Assembly: GCA_002340095.1 (NCBI GenBank)
Contig: DDKS01000035.1
Location: forward strand, 82,692 to 146,691
Direction of reading: 5' to 3'
DNA: 64,000 nt
Origin: Betaproteobacteria bacterium UBA2592
GTDB lineage: Bacteria; Pseudomonadota; Gammaproteobacteria; Burkholderiales; Rhodocyclaceae
The notes under the pieces are model-generated. The model was not told the origin of the DNA. It did not search any database and saw only the letters and a program-made list of their open reading frames with translations. The translations under genes and the position numbers were made by a program. This document shows positions 47,016-55,751 of the stretch, one piece after another; position 1 is the stretch's first letter; every line of letters begins with the position of its first letter.

Positions 47016-47759
47016 ATGAATTCCCCGAGATTTTTCTGCGACACGCCCCTCTCGCCCGGCGCCTGTTTCGATCTGCCCGAGGCAGTGGCCCGTCACGCAG
47101 TGCGCGTCCTGCGCCTGCCCCCCGGCGCCGGCATCACCCTCTTCGACGGCCAGGGCGGCGAGTACGCCGCCCGCATCACCCGCATCACCCGGGAGCGGGT
47201 GGCGGTGAGCATCGGCGGCTGGGAGGATGTGGAACGGGAATCCCCGCTGCAGCTGACTCTGGTGCAGGCCATCCAGGCCGCCGACAAAATGGACTACACC
47301 ATCCAGAAAGCGGTGGAACTGGGCATCAGCGCCATTCAGCCGGTGGCCAGCCGGAGGAGCGTGGTGAAACTGTCCGGGGAGCGCCAGCAGAAGCGGGAGG
47401 CGCACTGGCAGTCGGTGGCCATCTCGGCCTGCGAGCAGTGCGGCCGCAACCGGGTGCCGCCGGTGGCCCCGGTACAGTCCCTGGACCTGTGGCTGGCCGG
47501 ACCGGGCAAGGCCCGGGAGGGATTGAAGCTGATGCTGGCCCCGGGAGCCGGTCACACCCTGCACCAGCTTCCGCCCGCAGGCCAGGTGATCCTGCTGGTG
47601 GGCGCCGAAGGCGGGCTGGAACCCGGCGAGATGCGGGCCGCCGCCCAGGCAGGCTTCGTCCCCGTCAGCCTGGGACCCAGGATTTTGCGCACGGAAACGG
47701 CGGGTCTGGCAGCCCTGGCGGCCATCCAGACCCTTTGGGGTGACTTCAAGGGGGAGTAA
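47016..47759 (+). CDS. rsmE: 16S rRNA (uracil(1498)-N(3))-methyltransferase RsmE
   Basis: This 247-residue SPOUT methyltransferase has an N-terminal PUA-like part (HAVRVLRLPPGAGITLFDG), QAADKMDYTIQKAVELGIS and the C-terminal knot motifs LLVGAEGGLEPGE and LGPRILRTETAGL. It methylates U1498 of 16S rRNA in the 30S subunit. The ATG at 47016 begins the homologous region. There is no ribosome-binding site upstream, in line with leaderless initiation. The pap gene follows after 5 nt. Confidence 0.95.
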   Translation: MNSPRFFCDTPLSPGACFDLPEAVARHAVRVLRLPPGAGITLFDGQGGEYAARITRITRERVAVSIGGWEDVERESPLQLTLVQAIQAADKMDYTIQKAVELGISAIQPVASRRSVVKLSGERQQKREAHWQSVAISACEQCGRNRVPPVAPVQSLDLWLAGPGKAREGLKLMLAPGAGHTLHQLPPAGQVILLVGAEGGLEPGEMRAAAQAGFVPVSLGPRILRTETAGLAALAAIQTLWGDFKGE

Positions 47760-47764
47760 ACGAC

Positions 47765-49264
47765 ATGTTCGAATCAGCCGAGCTGGGCCACGTCATCGAC
47801 AAGAAAACCTACAAGGCCGAGGTGCCGAAACTGCGGGAGGCCCTGCTGGAAGCCCAGTACGAACTGCGGGAGAAGGGGAAGTTCCCTGTCATCGTCCTGA
47901 TCAGCGGGGTGGATGGGGCCGGCAAGGGTGAAACCATCAACCTCCTGTACGAATGGATGGACCCCCGCTACCTGTCCACCCTGGCCTTCTCCGCGCCCAG
48001 CGACGAGGAGGCCGAGCGCCCCTTCATGTGGCGCTACTGGCGCGCCCTGCCCCCGAGGGGCCGGATCGGCATTTTTGCCGGCTCTTGGTACTCGACCCCG
48101 ATTCACCACCGCATCGATGGCGATATGGATCAGGCGACGTTCGACCAGCACATCGACCAGTTCAACCGCTTCGAGGCGATGCTGGTCAACGAAGGCGCCC
48201 TGGTGCTGAAATTCTGGTTCCACCTCTCCAAGGATGGCCAGAAGAAGCGCTTGAAAGCCCTGGAGAAAGACCCCCGCACCGCCTGGCGCGTTACCAAGGA
48301 AAGCTGGGAACGGCTGAAAACCTATGACAAGCTGCAGGGCGTGGCCTCCCACCTGCTGCGCATGACCAATACCCCCTGGGCCCCCTGGATCGTGGTGGAA
48401 GGCACGGATGACCGCTACCGGTCGCTGACCGTGGGCAAGATGATTCTCGATGCCCTGCAAAAGCGTCTGGCCGACACCCGCGACCAGAACTATCCCGTCG
48501 CCCCGCCGATTTTCCCCAAGATCGACGCCCTGGACGTGCTCACCGCCCTCGACCTGGACCAGAAGCTGGCCAAGAAGGAGTACGAAACCCGTCTGGCGAA
48601 AGCCCAGGGCCGCCTCTCGGAGCTGGTGCGCGCCCCCGCCTTCAGGAAACGCTCCCTGATCCTGGCCTTCGAGGGTTCGGACGCGGCCGGAAAGGGGGGC
48701 AGCATCCGCCGCGTCGCCGCCGCCATGGACGCCCGCCAGTACCAGATCGTGCCCATCGCCGCGCCCACCGAGGAAGAGCGGGCCCAGCCCTACCTGTGGC
48801 GCTTCTGGCGCCACATCCCCCGGAACGGCCGGGTCACCATCTTCGACCGCACCTGGTACGGCCGGGTGCTGGTGGAGCGGGTCGAGGGCTATTGCACGGA
48901 GGCCGACTGGCTGCGGGCCTATACGGAAATCAACGATTTCGAACATGAACTGGTGGATGGGGGCGCCATCCTCGTCAAGTTCTGGCTGCAGATCAGCAAG
49001 GAAGAACAGTTCCGCCGCTTCAAGGAGCGCGAGGACATCGCCTTCAAGCGTTTCAAAATCACCGCCGAGGACTGGCGCAACCGCGAGAAATGGGACCAGT
49101 ACCACCAGGCCGTATGCGACATGGTGGAACGCACCAGCACCGGCGCCGCCCCGTGGACCCTGGTGGAAGCCAACGACAAGAACTTTGCCCGGGTGAAGGT
49201 ACTGGAAACCATCTGCGCCCGGCTCGAGGCCGCCCTCGCCCAGAAAGGCAAGCATGACGACTGA
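47765..49264 (+). CDS. pap: Polyphosphate:AMP phosphotransferase (tandem PPK2)
   Basis: This 499-residue protein contains two PPK2 domains. The first has SGVDGAGKGE and the second has EGSDAAGKGG, each a Walker A, followed by RYWRALPPRGRIGIF and RFWRHIPRNGRVTIFDRTWYGR respectively, with the lid motif better preserved in the second. Two-domain PPK2 class II enzymes phosphorylate AMP to ADP with polyphosphate. The second domain is likely catalytic and the first degenerate. It overlaps argA by 11 nt and lies near phoU, consistent with phosphate metabolism. Confidence 0.93.
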   Translation: MFESAELGHVIDKKTYKAEVPKLREALLEAQYELREKGKFPVIVLISGVDGAGKGETINLLYEWMDPRYLSTLAFSAPSDEEAERPFMWRYWRALPPRGRIGIFAGSWYSTPIHHRIDGDMDQATFDQHIDQFNRFEAMLVNEGALVLKFWFHLSKDGQKKRLKALEKDPRTAWRVTKESWERLKTYDKLQGVASHLLRMTNTPWAPWIVVEGTDDRYRSLTVGKMILDALQKRLADTRDQNYPVAPPIFPKIDALDVLTALDLDQKLAKKEYETRLAKAQGRLSELVRAPAFRKRSLILAFEGSDAAGKGGSIRRVAAAMDARQYQIVPIAAPTEEERAQPYLWRFWRHIPRNGRVTIFDRTWYGRVLVERVEGYCTEADWLRAYTEINDFEHELVDGGAILVKFWLQISKEEQFRRFKEREDIAFKRFKITAEDWRNREKWDQYHQAVCDMVERTSTGAAPWTLVEANDKNFARVKVLETICARLEAALAQKGKHDD

Positions 49265-50585
49265 GGTAAAACCGGCGACCGCCAACCTGGGAGAGTTCGT
49301 CTCCTGGTTCCGGCTGGTTACTCCCTACATCAACACCTTCCGGGGCAAGACCTTCGTGGTGGCCTTCGGCGGCAAGGCCATCGCCGGCCCCCTGGCCCGT
49401 ACCCTGGCCTACGACGTGAACCTGCTGGCCAGCCTCGGCATCCGCCTGATCCTGGTGCACGGCGCCCGCCCCCAGATCGAGGAGGAGCTGCGGGAAAAGG
49501 GGCTGGAATCCCGCTACCACAAGGGCTACCGCGTCACCGACGCGGAAACCCTGGACTGCGTGCTGGACGCGGTGGGCAGCGTCTATCTGGAAATCGAGGC
49601 CCTGCTCTCCCAGGGCCTGCCCAACACCCCGATGGCCAACAGCCAGATCCGGGTGATCGGCGGCAACTTCATCACCGCCCGCCCCCTGGGGGTCATCGAT
49701 GGCATCGACCTGCAATACAGCGGCACGGTGCGCAAGGTGGATGCCGAAGGGCTCAAGGCCCAGCTCTCTTTGGGCAATATCGTGCTGCTTTCCTGCCAGG
49801 GCAGCTCCCCCACCGGGGAAATCTTCAACTTGCAGATGGAAGAGGTGGCAGAAGCCGTGGCCATCGCCACCAAGGCCGACAAGCTGGTGTTCCTCACCGA
49901 CAGCCAGGGCGTCACCGATGCCGACGGACAACTGCTGGACGAACTCACCGCCGATGCGGCTGCCCGCCTGACCGATGCCGCCTGGCTGTCCTCCGACCTG
50001 AAGCGCTACCTGCCCTGCGCGGTGCGGGCCAGCCGCCTGGGCGTGGGCCGGGTGCACCTGATCGGCTATGAGCAGGATGGCGCCCTGCTCCAGGAGCTGT
50101 TCACCATGGAGGGGATCGGCACCGTCATTTCCCGGGAATCCCTGGAACGCATCCGCGAAGCCCGGGCCGACGACATCGGCGCCCTGATCGCTCTGATCGA
50201 ACCCCTGGAAGAAGACGGCACCCTGGTGCATCGTCCCCGGGAAGTGCTGGAGCGGGAAATCGAGAAATTCTCCATCATCGAGCACGACGGGGTGGTGGTC
50301 GGCTGCGCCGCTCTCTACGAATACGGCGATGGCGTGGCGGAACTGGCCTGCCTGGCCGTGCATCCGGCGCACCGGGAATGGGGCTACGGGGAACAGCTGA
50401 TGGAGCGCATCCAGGCCCGGGCCCGGGCCGTGGGCGTCAAGCGCCTGTTCGTACTCACCACCCGCACCGTGCATTGGTTCATCGAACGGGGTTTCAAGCT
50501 CGAAAGCGTCGATGCCCTGCCCACCGAAAAGCGGCAGATGTACAACCTGCAGCGCCGGTCCAAGGTGCTGATCAAGTCGCTATAA
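49254..50585 (+). CDS. argA: N-acetylglutamate synthase ArgA
   Basis: This 443-residue protein consists of an amino-acid kinase domain (FVVAFGGKAIAGP, LILVHGARPQIEEEL, KLVFLTDSQGV) and a C-terminal GNAT acetyltransferase domain (LACLAVHPAHREWGYGEQLM, WFIERGFKL). It acetylates glutamate as the first step of arginine synthesis and is usually inhibited by arginine through the kinase-like domain. It overlaps pap by 11 nt. The stop codon lies within a TATAAT that probably serves yggX. Confidence 0.95.
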   Translation: MTTEVKPATANLGEFVSWFRLVTPYINTFRGKTFVVAFGGKAIAGPLARTLAYDVNLLASLGIRLILVHGARPQIEEELREKGLESRYHKGYRVTDAETLDCVLDAVGSVYLEIEALLSQGLPNTPMANSQIRVIGGNFITARPLGVIDGIDLQYSGTVRKVDAEGLKAQLSLGNIVLLSCQGSSPTGEIFNLQMEEVAEAVAIATKADKLVFLTDSQGVTDADGQLLDELTADAAARLTDAAWLSSDLKRYLPCAVRASRLGVGRVHLIGYEQDGALLQELFTMEGIGTVISRESLERIREARADDIGALIALIEPLEEDGTLVHRPREVLEREIEKFSIIEHDGVVVGCAALYEYGDGVAELACLAVHPAHREWGYGEQLMERIQARARAVGVKRLFVLTTRTVHWFIERGFKLESVDALPTEKRQMYNLQRRSKVLIKSL

Positions 50586-50586
50586 T
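50581..50586 (+). promoter_or_regulatory. Consensus -10 box for yggX within the argA stop
   Basis: TATAAT at 50581-50586 spans the argA stop codon and lies 35 nt before the yggX start. No strong -35 is visible. It suggests that yggX has its own promoter. Confidence 0.45.
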
Positions 50587-50620
50587 CGGGCTCCCCTTTC
50601 CCCCAACGGAGCACCACACC

Positions 50621-50893
50621 ATGAGCAGAACCGTCAATTGCATCAAGCTGGGCCGGGAGGCCGAAGGTCTGGATTTCCCCCCCCTGCCCGGAGAACTGGG
50701 CAAGAAGATCTTCGAGAACGTGTCCAAGGAAGCCTGGCAGCAGTGGATCCGTCTGCAAACCATGATCATCAACGAGAACCGTCTCAACCTGGCCGACCCC
50801 GCCCACCGCAAGTACCTGGCGGAACAGGTGCAGAACCACTTCTTCGGCGCCGGCGCCGATCAGGTGGCAGGTTACGTGCCCCCCAAGGACTGA
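50621..50893 (+). CDS. yggX: Oxidative damage protection / Fe(II)-trafficking protein YggX
   Basis: This 90-residue protein matches YggX over its full length: RTVNCIKLGREAEGLDFPPL with the conserved cysteine, GKKIFENVSKEAW, WQQWIRLQTMIINENRLN and EQVQNHFFG. YggX protects Fe-S clusters from superoxide and helps iron handling. An ACGGAG lies about 9 nt before the ATG. A strong hairpin terminator follows. Confidence 0.95.
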   Translation: MSRTVNCIKLGREAEGLDFPPLPGELGKKIFENVSKEAWQQWIRLQTMIINENRLNLADPAHRKYLAEQVQNHFFGAGADQVAGYVPPKD

Positions 50894-50905
50894 GGGCAGC
50901 CCGTG

Positions 50906-50949
50906 CCCCACGAAAAAGCCCCGCCACAGAGGCGGGGCTTTTTCGTGGG
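50906..50949. terminator. Strong bidirectional terminator after yggX
   Basis: CGAAAAAGCCCCGCC (50911-50925) and GGCGGGGCTTTTTCG (50931-50945) form a 15-bp perfect stem with a 5-nt loop, extended by CCCA/TGGG flanks. T-runs are available on both strands, so it can end yggX and the convergent small gene at 50961. Confidence 0.9.
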
Positions 50950-50960
50950 CAGGACACACA

Positions 50961-51140
50961 TCACCCCCCCGGGCGGCTCAGGGCCAGGCGCAGGGCCTGA
51001 CAACGCTGACGGATCGCCAGCAACGCTTCCAGGGCGGCTTGCTGCCGCTCTCGCACCTCCTGGATCTTGCGGCGCAGGGTCGAGAGGTTTTCCACATACT
51101 CCAGCAGGCCATCCTGGCGGCCCGACGCTTTCTGCTCCAT
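50961..51140 (-). CDS. Small coiled-coil protein, unknown function
   Basis: The 59-residue frame begins MEQKASGRQDGLLEYVENL and continues as an amphipathic helix (LRRKIQEVRERQQAALEALL, then AIRQRCQALRLAL). GGGAG lies 8 nt before the ATG, and the start and codon use look genuine. It is shorter than most annotation cut-offs. It ends next to the yggX terminator and follows the Cys/TM protein gene on the same strand after about 90 nt. No family is recognised. Confidence 0.65.
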   Translation of the reverse strand: MEQKASGRQDGLLEYVENLSTLRRKIQEVRERQQAALEALLAIRQRCQALRLALSRPGG

Positions 51141-51233
51141 CTTGATCTCCCGGTTCCAAGGTCACGCCAGTGTGCAGGCACCGCATGACAAGAAGGGGTC
51201 GACAAGATGGCAATTCCGGGACAAACCGGCCGC

Positions 51234-51479
51234 TCAGCCGATGTAACGGATCACCCAGGTCATGCCCAGCCCCAGGAGCACGGCAAGGCCGAGGCCGGCC
51301 GCCTGGTGCAGGACGAACTGACGGTCCACGAAGGTGAGCTCCCGGGCCAGAAATTCACCGTAACGCTCGAAACGGTCACAGGCCTGATTCAGGTCTGCCA
51401 TTTCCCGGCCCGGACACGCCTGGTCCAGGTACCGGCAGACGGCGCAACTGGAGACATGGGTATTTCGCGTGGTGTTCAT
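51234..51479 (-). CDS. Small Cys-rich N-terminus / single-TM protein, unknown function
   Basis: The 81-residue protein has an N-terminal SSCAVCRYLDQACPG and QACDRFERYG, giving C-x2-C-x7-C and a further Cys. This could bind a metal or form disulfides. A C-terminal membrane helix (HQAAGLGLAVLLGLGMTWVI) follows. The ATG at 51479 has AGAGG upstream. Longer in-frame starts would add non-coding-looking residues. It lies between phoU and the 59-residue gene. No family is recognised. Confidence 0.65.
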   Translation of the reverse strand: MNTTRNTHVSSCAVCRYLDQACPGREMADLNQACDRFERYGEFLARELTFVDRQFVLHQAAGLGLAVLLGLGMTWVIRYIG

Positions 51480-51678
51480 GATGGACCTCTTCTCTGACAG
51501 GAACCACCACAGGTCACTCAAATTCCATGCCAGCCTAAAACCCGGGAAAACCGGGGAATTCCCCCGGCCTGGCGCTCCCTTTCGAGGCATGGAACATCCC
51601 GGGCACACCGGAATGGTGCATTGCACAAGACCTGCAGGCCCGGCCCCGGACACCAGGGCCACCGGCCCAGTGGACTGC

Positions 51679-52401
51679 TCAGCCCTTGGCGAGTTCCTGA
51701 TCGAGCTCTTCGGGCGTGGCGTGTCTGACGTTGAGGCCCTTCACCATGTAGATCACGTATTCGGAGATGTTCTTGGCGTGGTCGCCGATGCGCTCGATGG
51801 CCTTGGCCACGGCCATGATGTCGAGGGAGCGGGAGATGGTGCGAGGGTCTTCCATCATGAAAGTGATGAGCTGACGCACCACGGATTTGTACTGGTGGTT
51901 GATCTCGTCATCCAGATGCACCACCTTGGCCGCCGCCAGCACATCCAGGCGGGCAAAGGCATCCAGGGCCACCCGCAGCATTTCGAGCGCCTGGTCGGCC
52001 ATGTGGCGCAGGTCCACATCCGGCACGAAGCTGTTGTGCTGGCTGTGCAGCATGGAGCCCAGGCGGGCAATCTTCTGGGCCTTGTCGCCGATCCGCTCCA
52101 GATCGTTGATGCTCTTGAGCACCGTGATGATCATGCGCAGATCGATGGCGGTGGGCTGACGCTTGGCGATCACCTGACTGCAGGCCTCGTCCAGCTCCAC
52201 TTCCAGCTTGTTGATGTGGCTATCTTCCCGGACCACCAGCTCCATCTCGGCCAGGTCGCCCTGGTAGAAGGCCCGGATGGCGCGGGAAACCTGCTGTTCC
52301 ACCAGCCCCCCCATCTGCAACACACGGGTGCGGAGATGTTCCAGTTCCAGGTCGAACTGCTTGGAGGTATGGTCGTGCAAGGTGGTGCGAATTTCGTTCA
52401 T
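51679..52401 (-). CDS. phoU: Phosphate signalling protein PhoU
   Basis: This 240-residue all-helical protein has two PhoU repeats, each with a metal-binding ExxxD-like motif (INDLERIGDKAQKIA and AKAIERIGDHAKNISEYV). PhoU links the Pst phosphate transporter to the PhoR/PhoB system and keeps the Pho regulon off when phosphate is high. No pst or pho genes lie beside it here. The polyphosphate:AMP phosphotransferase gene is about 2.4 kb away. It follows rpiA on the same strand. Confidence 0.95.
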   Translation of the reverse strand: MNEIRTTLHDHTSKQFDLELEHLRTRVLQMGGLVEQQVSRAIRAFYQGDLAEMELVVREDSHINKLEVELDEACSQVIAKRQPTAIDLRMIITVLKSINDLERIGDKAQKIARLGSMLHSQHNSFVPDVDLRHMADQALEMLRVALDAFARLDVLAAAKVVHLDDEINHQYKSVVRQLITFMMEDPRTISRSLDIMAVAKAIERIGDHAKNISEYVIYMVKGLNVRHATPEELDQELAKG

Positions 52402-52468
52402 GGCAGGGCAAGCGTGAGGGCAAGGGAAGAATGGCGCTAGCCTAGCATCCCAATGTGACAGGAAGGTT

Positions 52469-53143
52469 TCAGCCCCTGCTGAAGCAGCGGACCCCTTCCG
52501 GCGTGCCGAGCAGGAGCAGGTCCGCCCCCCGGGCCGCGAACAGGCCGTTGGTCACCACGCCCACTATCTGGTTGATGCCTGCCTCCAGGCCCACCGGGTC
52601 GTGGATACTCAGTCCATGCACATCCACGATCCAGTTGCCGTTGTCGGTGACGAATCCCTCCCGCACCCTGGGGGTTCCTCCCAAGGCCGCCAACTGGCGG
52701 CTCACCTGGCGCACCGCCATGGGAATCACCTCCACCGGCAAGGGAAAGCGCCCCAGGACCGGCACCCGCTTCGAGGCATCGGCAATGCAGACGAAGGTAT
52801 CGGACACAGCCGCCACGATCTTCTCCCGGGTCAGGGCCCCGCCGCCGCCCTTGATCATGCACATGCCCGGATCGATCTCGTCGGCTCCGTCCACATAGAT
52901 GGCGAGGCGCTCGACCTGATTCAGGTCCACCACCGGGATCCCGTGCTTCTCCAGCCGGACGCGGGTGGCTTCGGAACTGGCCACCGCTCCCCCCAGCCGT
53001 CCCTTGATGGGCACCAGCGCGTCGATGAACAGGTTGGCCGTGGAGCCGGTGCCCACGCCGAGAATCGCGCCCTCGGGCAGATGCCGGGCCACATGGTCCG
53101 CAGCCGCCTGGGCCACGGCCTGCTTGAGTTCGTCCTGGGTCAT
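52469..53143 (-). CDS. rpiA: Ribose-5-phosphate isomerase A
   Basis: This 224-residue protein has the RpiA signatures GVGTGSTANLFIDAL, ASSEATRVRLEKHGIPV, VDGADEIDP, IKGGGGALTREKIVA and TDNGNWIVDV. It interconverts ribose 5-phosphate and ribulose 5-phosphate in the pentose phosphate pathway. The start at 53143 has GAGGAG about 7 nt upstream. It is divergent from the 2-oxoglutarate oxygenase gene. Confidence 0.96.
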   Translation of the reverse strand: MTQDELKQAVAQAAADHVARHLPEGAILGVGTGSTANLFIDALVPIKGRLGGAVASSEATRVRLEKHGIPVVDLNQVERLAIYVDGADEIDPGMCMIKGGGGALTREKIVAAVSDTFVCIADASKRVPVLGRFPLPVEVIPMAVRQVSRQLAALGGTPRVREGFVTDNGNWIVDVHGLSIHDPVGLEAGINQIVGVVTNGLFAARGADLLLLGTPEGVRCFSRG

Positions 53144-53290
53144 GCTGCGCTCCTCGGAAAATTGAAAACCGGGCCGAATTCTACAACCAGCCGGCCCCTG
53201 GCCGTTAGGAAAGCCAGCGTCGCCGTCAACCCTGAAAGAACAGTCTTTTTCCCGTGCTGCTAAACTTCCCGCTTTTTCCCGGGAGAAGCC

Positions 53291-53893
53291 ATGCCCAGTT
53301 TTGACATGGCGGTGGAGGCCATCCACCAGCAAGGCTATTTCATCGGCGAGCAGTTCTGGCCAGCGCCCGAAGCGCTGGCCATGGCAGAAGCCTGCCAGGA
53401 ACTGAAACGTCAGAACCGCTTCCGCCCGGCGCGCATCGGCCGGGCTCAGGGCAAGCAGCGCCACGAAGCCATCCGCAGCGACCTGATCTGCTGGCTCGAC
53501 CAGCCACTCCCTCCTCCTCTGCAAACCTATCTGGACGCCCTGGAAACTTACCGCCAGCAGGTCAACCGCGAACTGCTGCTGGGCCTCGACCATGTGGAAG
53601 TGCACGCCGCTTACTACCCTCCGGGCGCCCACTACGGCAAACACATCGACCGCCACAAGGACGACGACGCCCGGACCCTCACCGCCATCCTCTACCTGAA
53701 CCCGGACTGGCAGACGGACGACGGCGGCCTGCTCAGCATCGACCTGCCCGACGGCAGCCAGGCCACGGTGCTGCCCCGCCTGGGCACCTTCGTCTCCTTC
53801 CTCTCCGCCGAATTCCCCCACGAGGTGCTGCCCACCCGCCGCGACCGCCTCACCCTGACCGGCTGGTACCGGCGCCGGAGCGGGCTGTTCTGA
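53291..53893 (+). CDS. 2OG-Fe(II) oxygenase (SM-20/prolyl 4-hydroxylase-like)
   Basis: This 200-residue protein has the double-stranded beta-helix iron site. HID in HYGKHIDRHKDD gives the H-x-D pair, FPHEVLPT gives the distal histidine, and RDRLTLTGWYR gives the 2-oxoglutarate-binding arginine. AAYYPPGAHYGKH is typical of SM-20-like hydroxylases. It probably hydroxylates a protein side chain, with the target unknown. It stands alone between rpiA and the terminator of the pyruvate dehydrogenase operon. Confidence 0.87.
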   Translation: MPSFDMAVEAIHQQGYFIGEQFWPAPEALAMAEACQELKRQNRFRPARIGRAQGKQRHEAIRSDLICWLDQPLPPPLQTYLDALETYRQQVNRELLLGLDHVEVHAAYYPPGAHYGKHIDRHKDDDARTLTAILYLNPDWQTDDGGLLSIDLPDGSQATVLPRLGTFVSFLSAEFPHEVLPTRRDRLTLTGWYRRRSGLF

Positions 53894-53957
53894 GCCCTGG
53901 CCCCCGGGCCTATCCCGAAGGACTTGCCGGACATCGGTACGGCAGGAAGCCGCCCGT

Positions 53958-53984
53958 AAAAAAGGCGACGGATGGCCCGTCGCC
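53958..53984 (-). terminator. Rho-independent terminator of the aceE-aceF-lpd operon
   Basis: On the minus strand GGCGACG and CGTCGCC form a 7-bp stem followed by TTTTTT. It lies about 20 nt after the lpd stop. Confidence 0.85.
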
Positions 53985-54005
53985 TTGTGCCGGAAATGCC
54001 GTGGC

Positions 54006-55739
54006 TTACTTCTTCCGGGCCGGTGGCAGGTCGGTGCAGCTGCCATGCGCCACTTCCGCCGCCATGCCGATGGATTCGCACAGGGTCGGGTGGGGGTGGA
54101 TGGTCTTGCCGATATCCACCGCGTCGCAGCCCATCTCCACGGCCAGACAGACTTCGCCGATCAGGTCGCCGGCGTTCATGCCGACGATGGCCCCGCCGAG
54201 AATGCGATGGGTCTGGGCATCGAACAAGAGCTTGGTGAAGCCCTCCTCGGCGCCGTTGGCGATGGCGCGGCCGCTGGCCGCCCAGGGGAACACGGCCTTC
54301 TCGAACTGGATGCCGTCGGCCTTCAACTGCTCCTCGGTCTTGCCAGCCCAGGCGATTTCCGGATGGGTGTAAGCGACGCTGGGAATCTGCAGGGCATCGA
54401 AGGCGGCCTTCTGCCCCGCAGCCACCTCGGCGGCCACGTGCCCTTCATGCACCGCCTTGTGGGCGAGCATGGGCTGGCCGACGATGTCGCCAATGGCGAA
54501 GATGTGCGGCACGTTGGTGCGCATCTGGGCATCCACCTTGATGAAGCCGCGGTCGGTGACCGCCACGCCCGCCTTGTCGGCGGCGATCTTCCTGCCGTTC
54601 GGGGTGCGGCCGACCGCCACGAGCACCAGGTCGAAGACTTCCTTCTCGCCGGTGGAGTAGGTGACCTCGATACCTTCCGCCTTGGCCTCGGCAGCCGTGA
54701 CGCCGGTGGCCAGCAGGATGCGGTCGAAGCGGTGGGCGTTCTTCTTCTCCCAGACCTTGACCAGGTCCCGGTCGGCACCGGGCATCAGGCCGGGGCCCAG
54801 TTCCACCACGGTGATGCGGGCGCCCAGGGCACTGTACACCGTGGCCATTTCCAGGCCGATGATGCCGCCACCGATGACCAGCATCTTCTTCGGCACCTGG
54901 CGTAGTTCCAGGGCGCCGGTGGAGTCGATGACCCGCGGGTCGTCCTTGGGCATGAAAGGCAGGGCCACGGGCTGGGAGCCAGCGGCGATGATGGCGTTTT
55001 TGAACTTCACCACCTGCTTCGTGCCATCGGCGGCCGTCACTTCCACATGATTGGGGTCGATGAATTGCCCCAGGCCCTGGAGGTGCTGCACCTTGCGGCC
55101 CTTGGCCATGCCGGCCAGACCGCCGGTGAGCTTGCTCACCACCTTGTCCTTGTGAGCGCGCAGCTTGTCGATGTCGATGCTGGGCGCTGCAAAGCTTATG
55201 CCGCAGTCAGCCAGGTGCCGGGTTTCTTCCAGCACGGCGGCTACGTGCAGCAGGGCCTTGGAGGGGATGCAGCCCACGTTGAGGCAGACACCGCCCAGGG
55301 TGGGGTAACGCTCCACCAGCACGGTCTTTAGCCCCAAGTCGGCGGAACGGAAGGCGGCCGAATAGCCGCCGGGACCGGCGCCCAGCACCAGCATGTCGCA
55401 TTCCACGTCCGCACCGCCGCTGTGGCTGCCAGCCACGGGCGCGGCAACCGGCACGGCACCCGCCCCAGAGGCGGGTGCCGGCGCGGAAACTGCGGCCACA
55501 ACACCGGCTTCGACCTTGATCAGCACGCTGCCTTCGGAGACCTTGTCACCCGGCTTGACCACCACTTCCTTGACCACACCGGCCACCGAGGAGGGCACAT
55601 CCATCGTGGCCTTGTCCGATTCCAGGGTGCAGATCGCATCGTCGACCTTGATGCTGTCGCCGACCTTCACAAAGAGGTCGATCACCGGCACGTCAGAGAA
55701 ATCGCCGATATCCGGGACTTTGACTTCAACGAGACTCAT
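54006..55739 (-). CDS. lpd: Dihydrolipoamide dehydrogenase with N-terminal lipoyl domain (PDH E3)
   Basis: The protein has 577 residues. Residues 1-75 form a lipoyl domain (lipoylated K43 in ESDKATMD), followed by an Ala/Pro/Gly linker and the flavoprotein: FAD-binding LVLGAGPGGYSAAFR, redox disulfide GGVCLNVGCIPSK, NAD-binding VIGGGIIGLEMATVY and the C-terminal HPHPTLCES with the catalytic His. It reoxidises lipoamide of the pyruvate dehydrogenase complex. The extra lipoyl domain is known in betaproteobacterial E3 enzymes. It follows aceF after 12 nt. Confidence 0.96.
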   Translation of the reverse strand: MSLVEVKVPDIGDFSDVPVIDLFVKVGDSIKVDDAICTLESDKATMDVPSSVAGVVKEVVVKPGDKVSEGSVLIKVEAGVVAAVSAPAPASGAGAVPVAAPVAGSHSGGADVECDMLVLGAGPGGYSAAFRSADLGLKTVLVERYPTLGGVCLNVGCIPSKALLHVAAVLEETRHLADCGISFAAPSIDIDKLRAHKDKVVSKLTGGLAGMAKGRKVQHLQGLGQFIDPNHVEVTAADGTKQVVKFKNAIIAAGSQPVALPFMPKDDPRVIDSTGALELRQVPKKMLVIGGGIIGLEMATVYSALGARITVVELGPGLMPGADRDLVKVWEKKNAHRFDRILLATGVTAAEAKAEGIEVTYSTGEKEVFDLVLVAVGRTPNGRKIAADKAGVAVTDRGFIKVDAQMRTNVPHIFAIGDIVGQPMLAHKAVHEGHVAAEVAAGQKAAFDALQIPSVAYTHPEIAWAGKTEEQLKADGIQFEKAVFPWAASGRAIANGAEEGFTKLLFDAQTHRILGGAIVGMNAGDLIGEVCLAVEMGCDAVDIGKTIHPHPTLCESIGMAAEVAHGSCTDLPPARKK

Positions 55740-55751
55740 GCTTCTCTCCCC

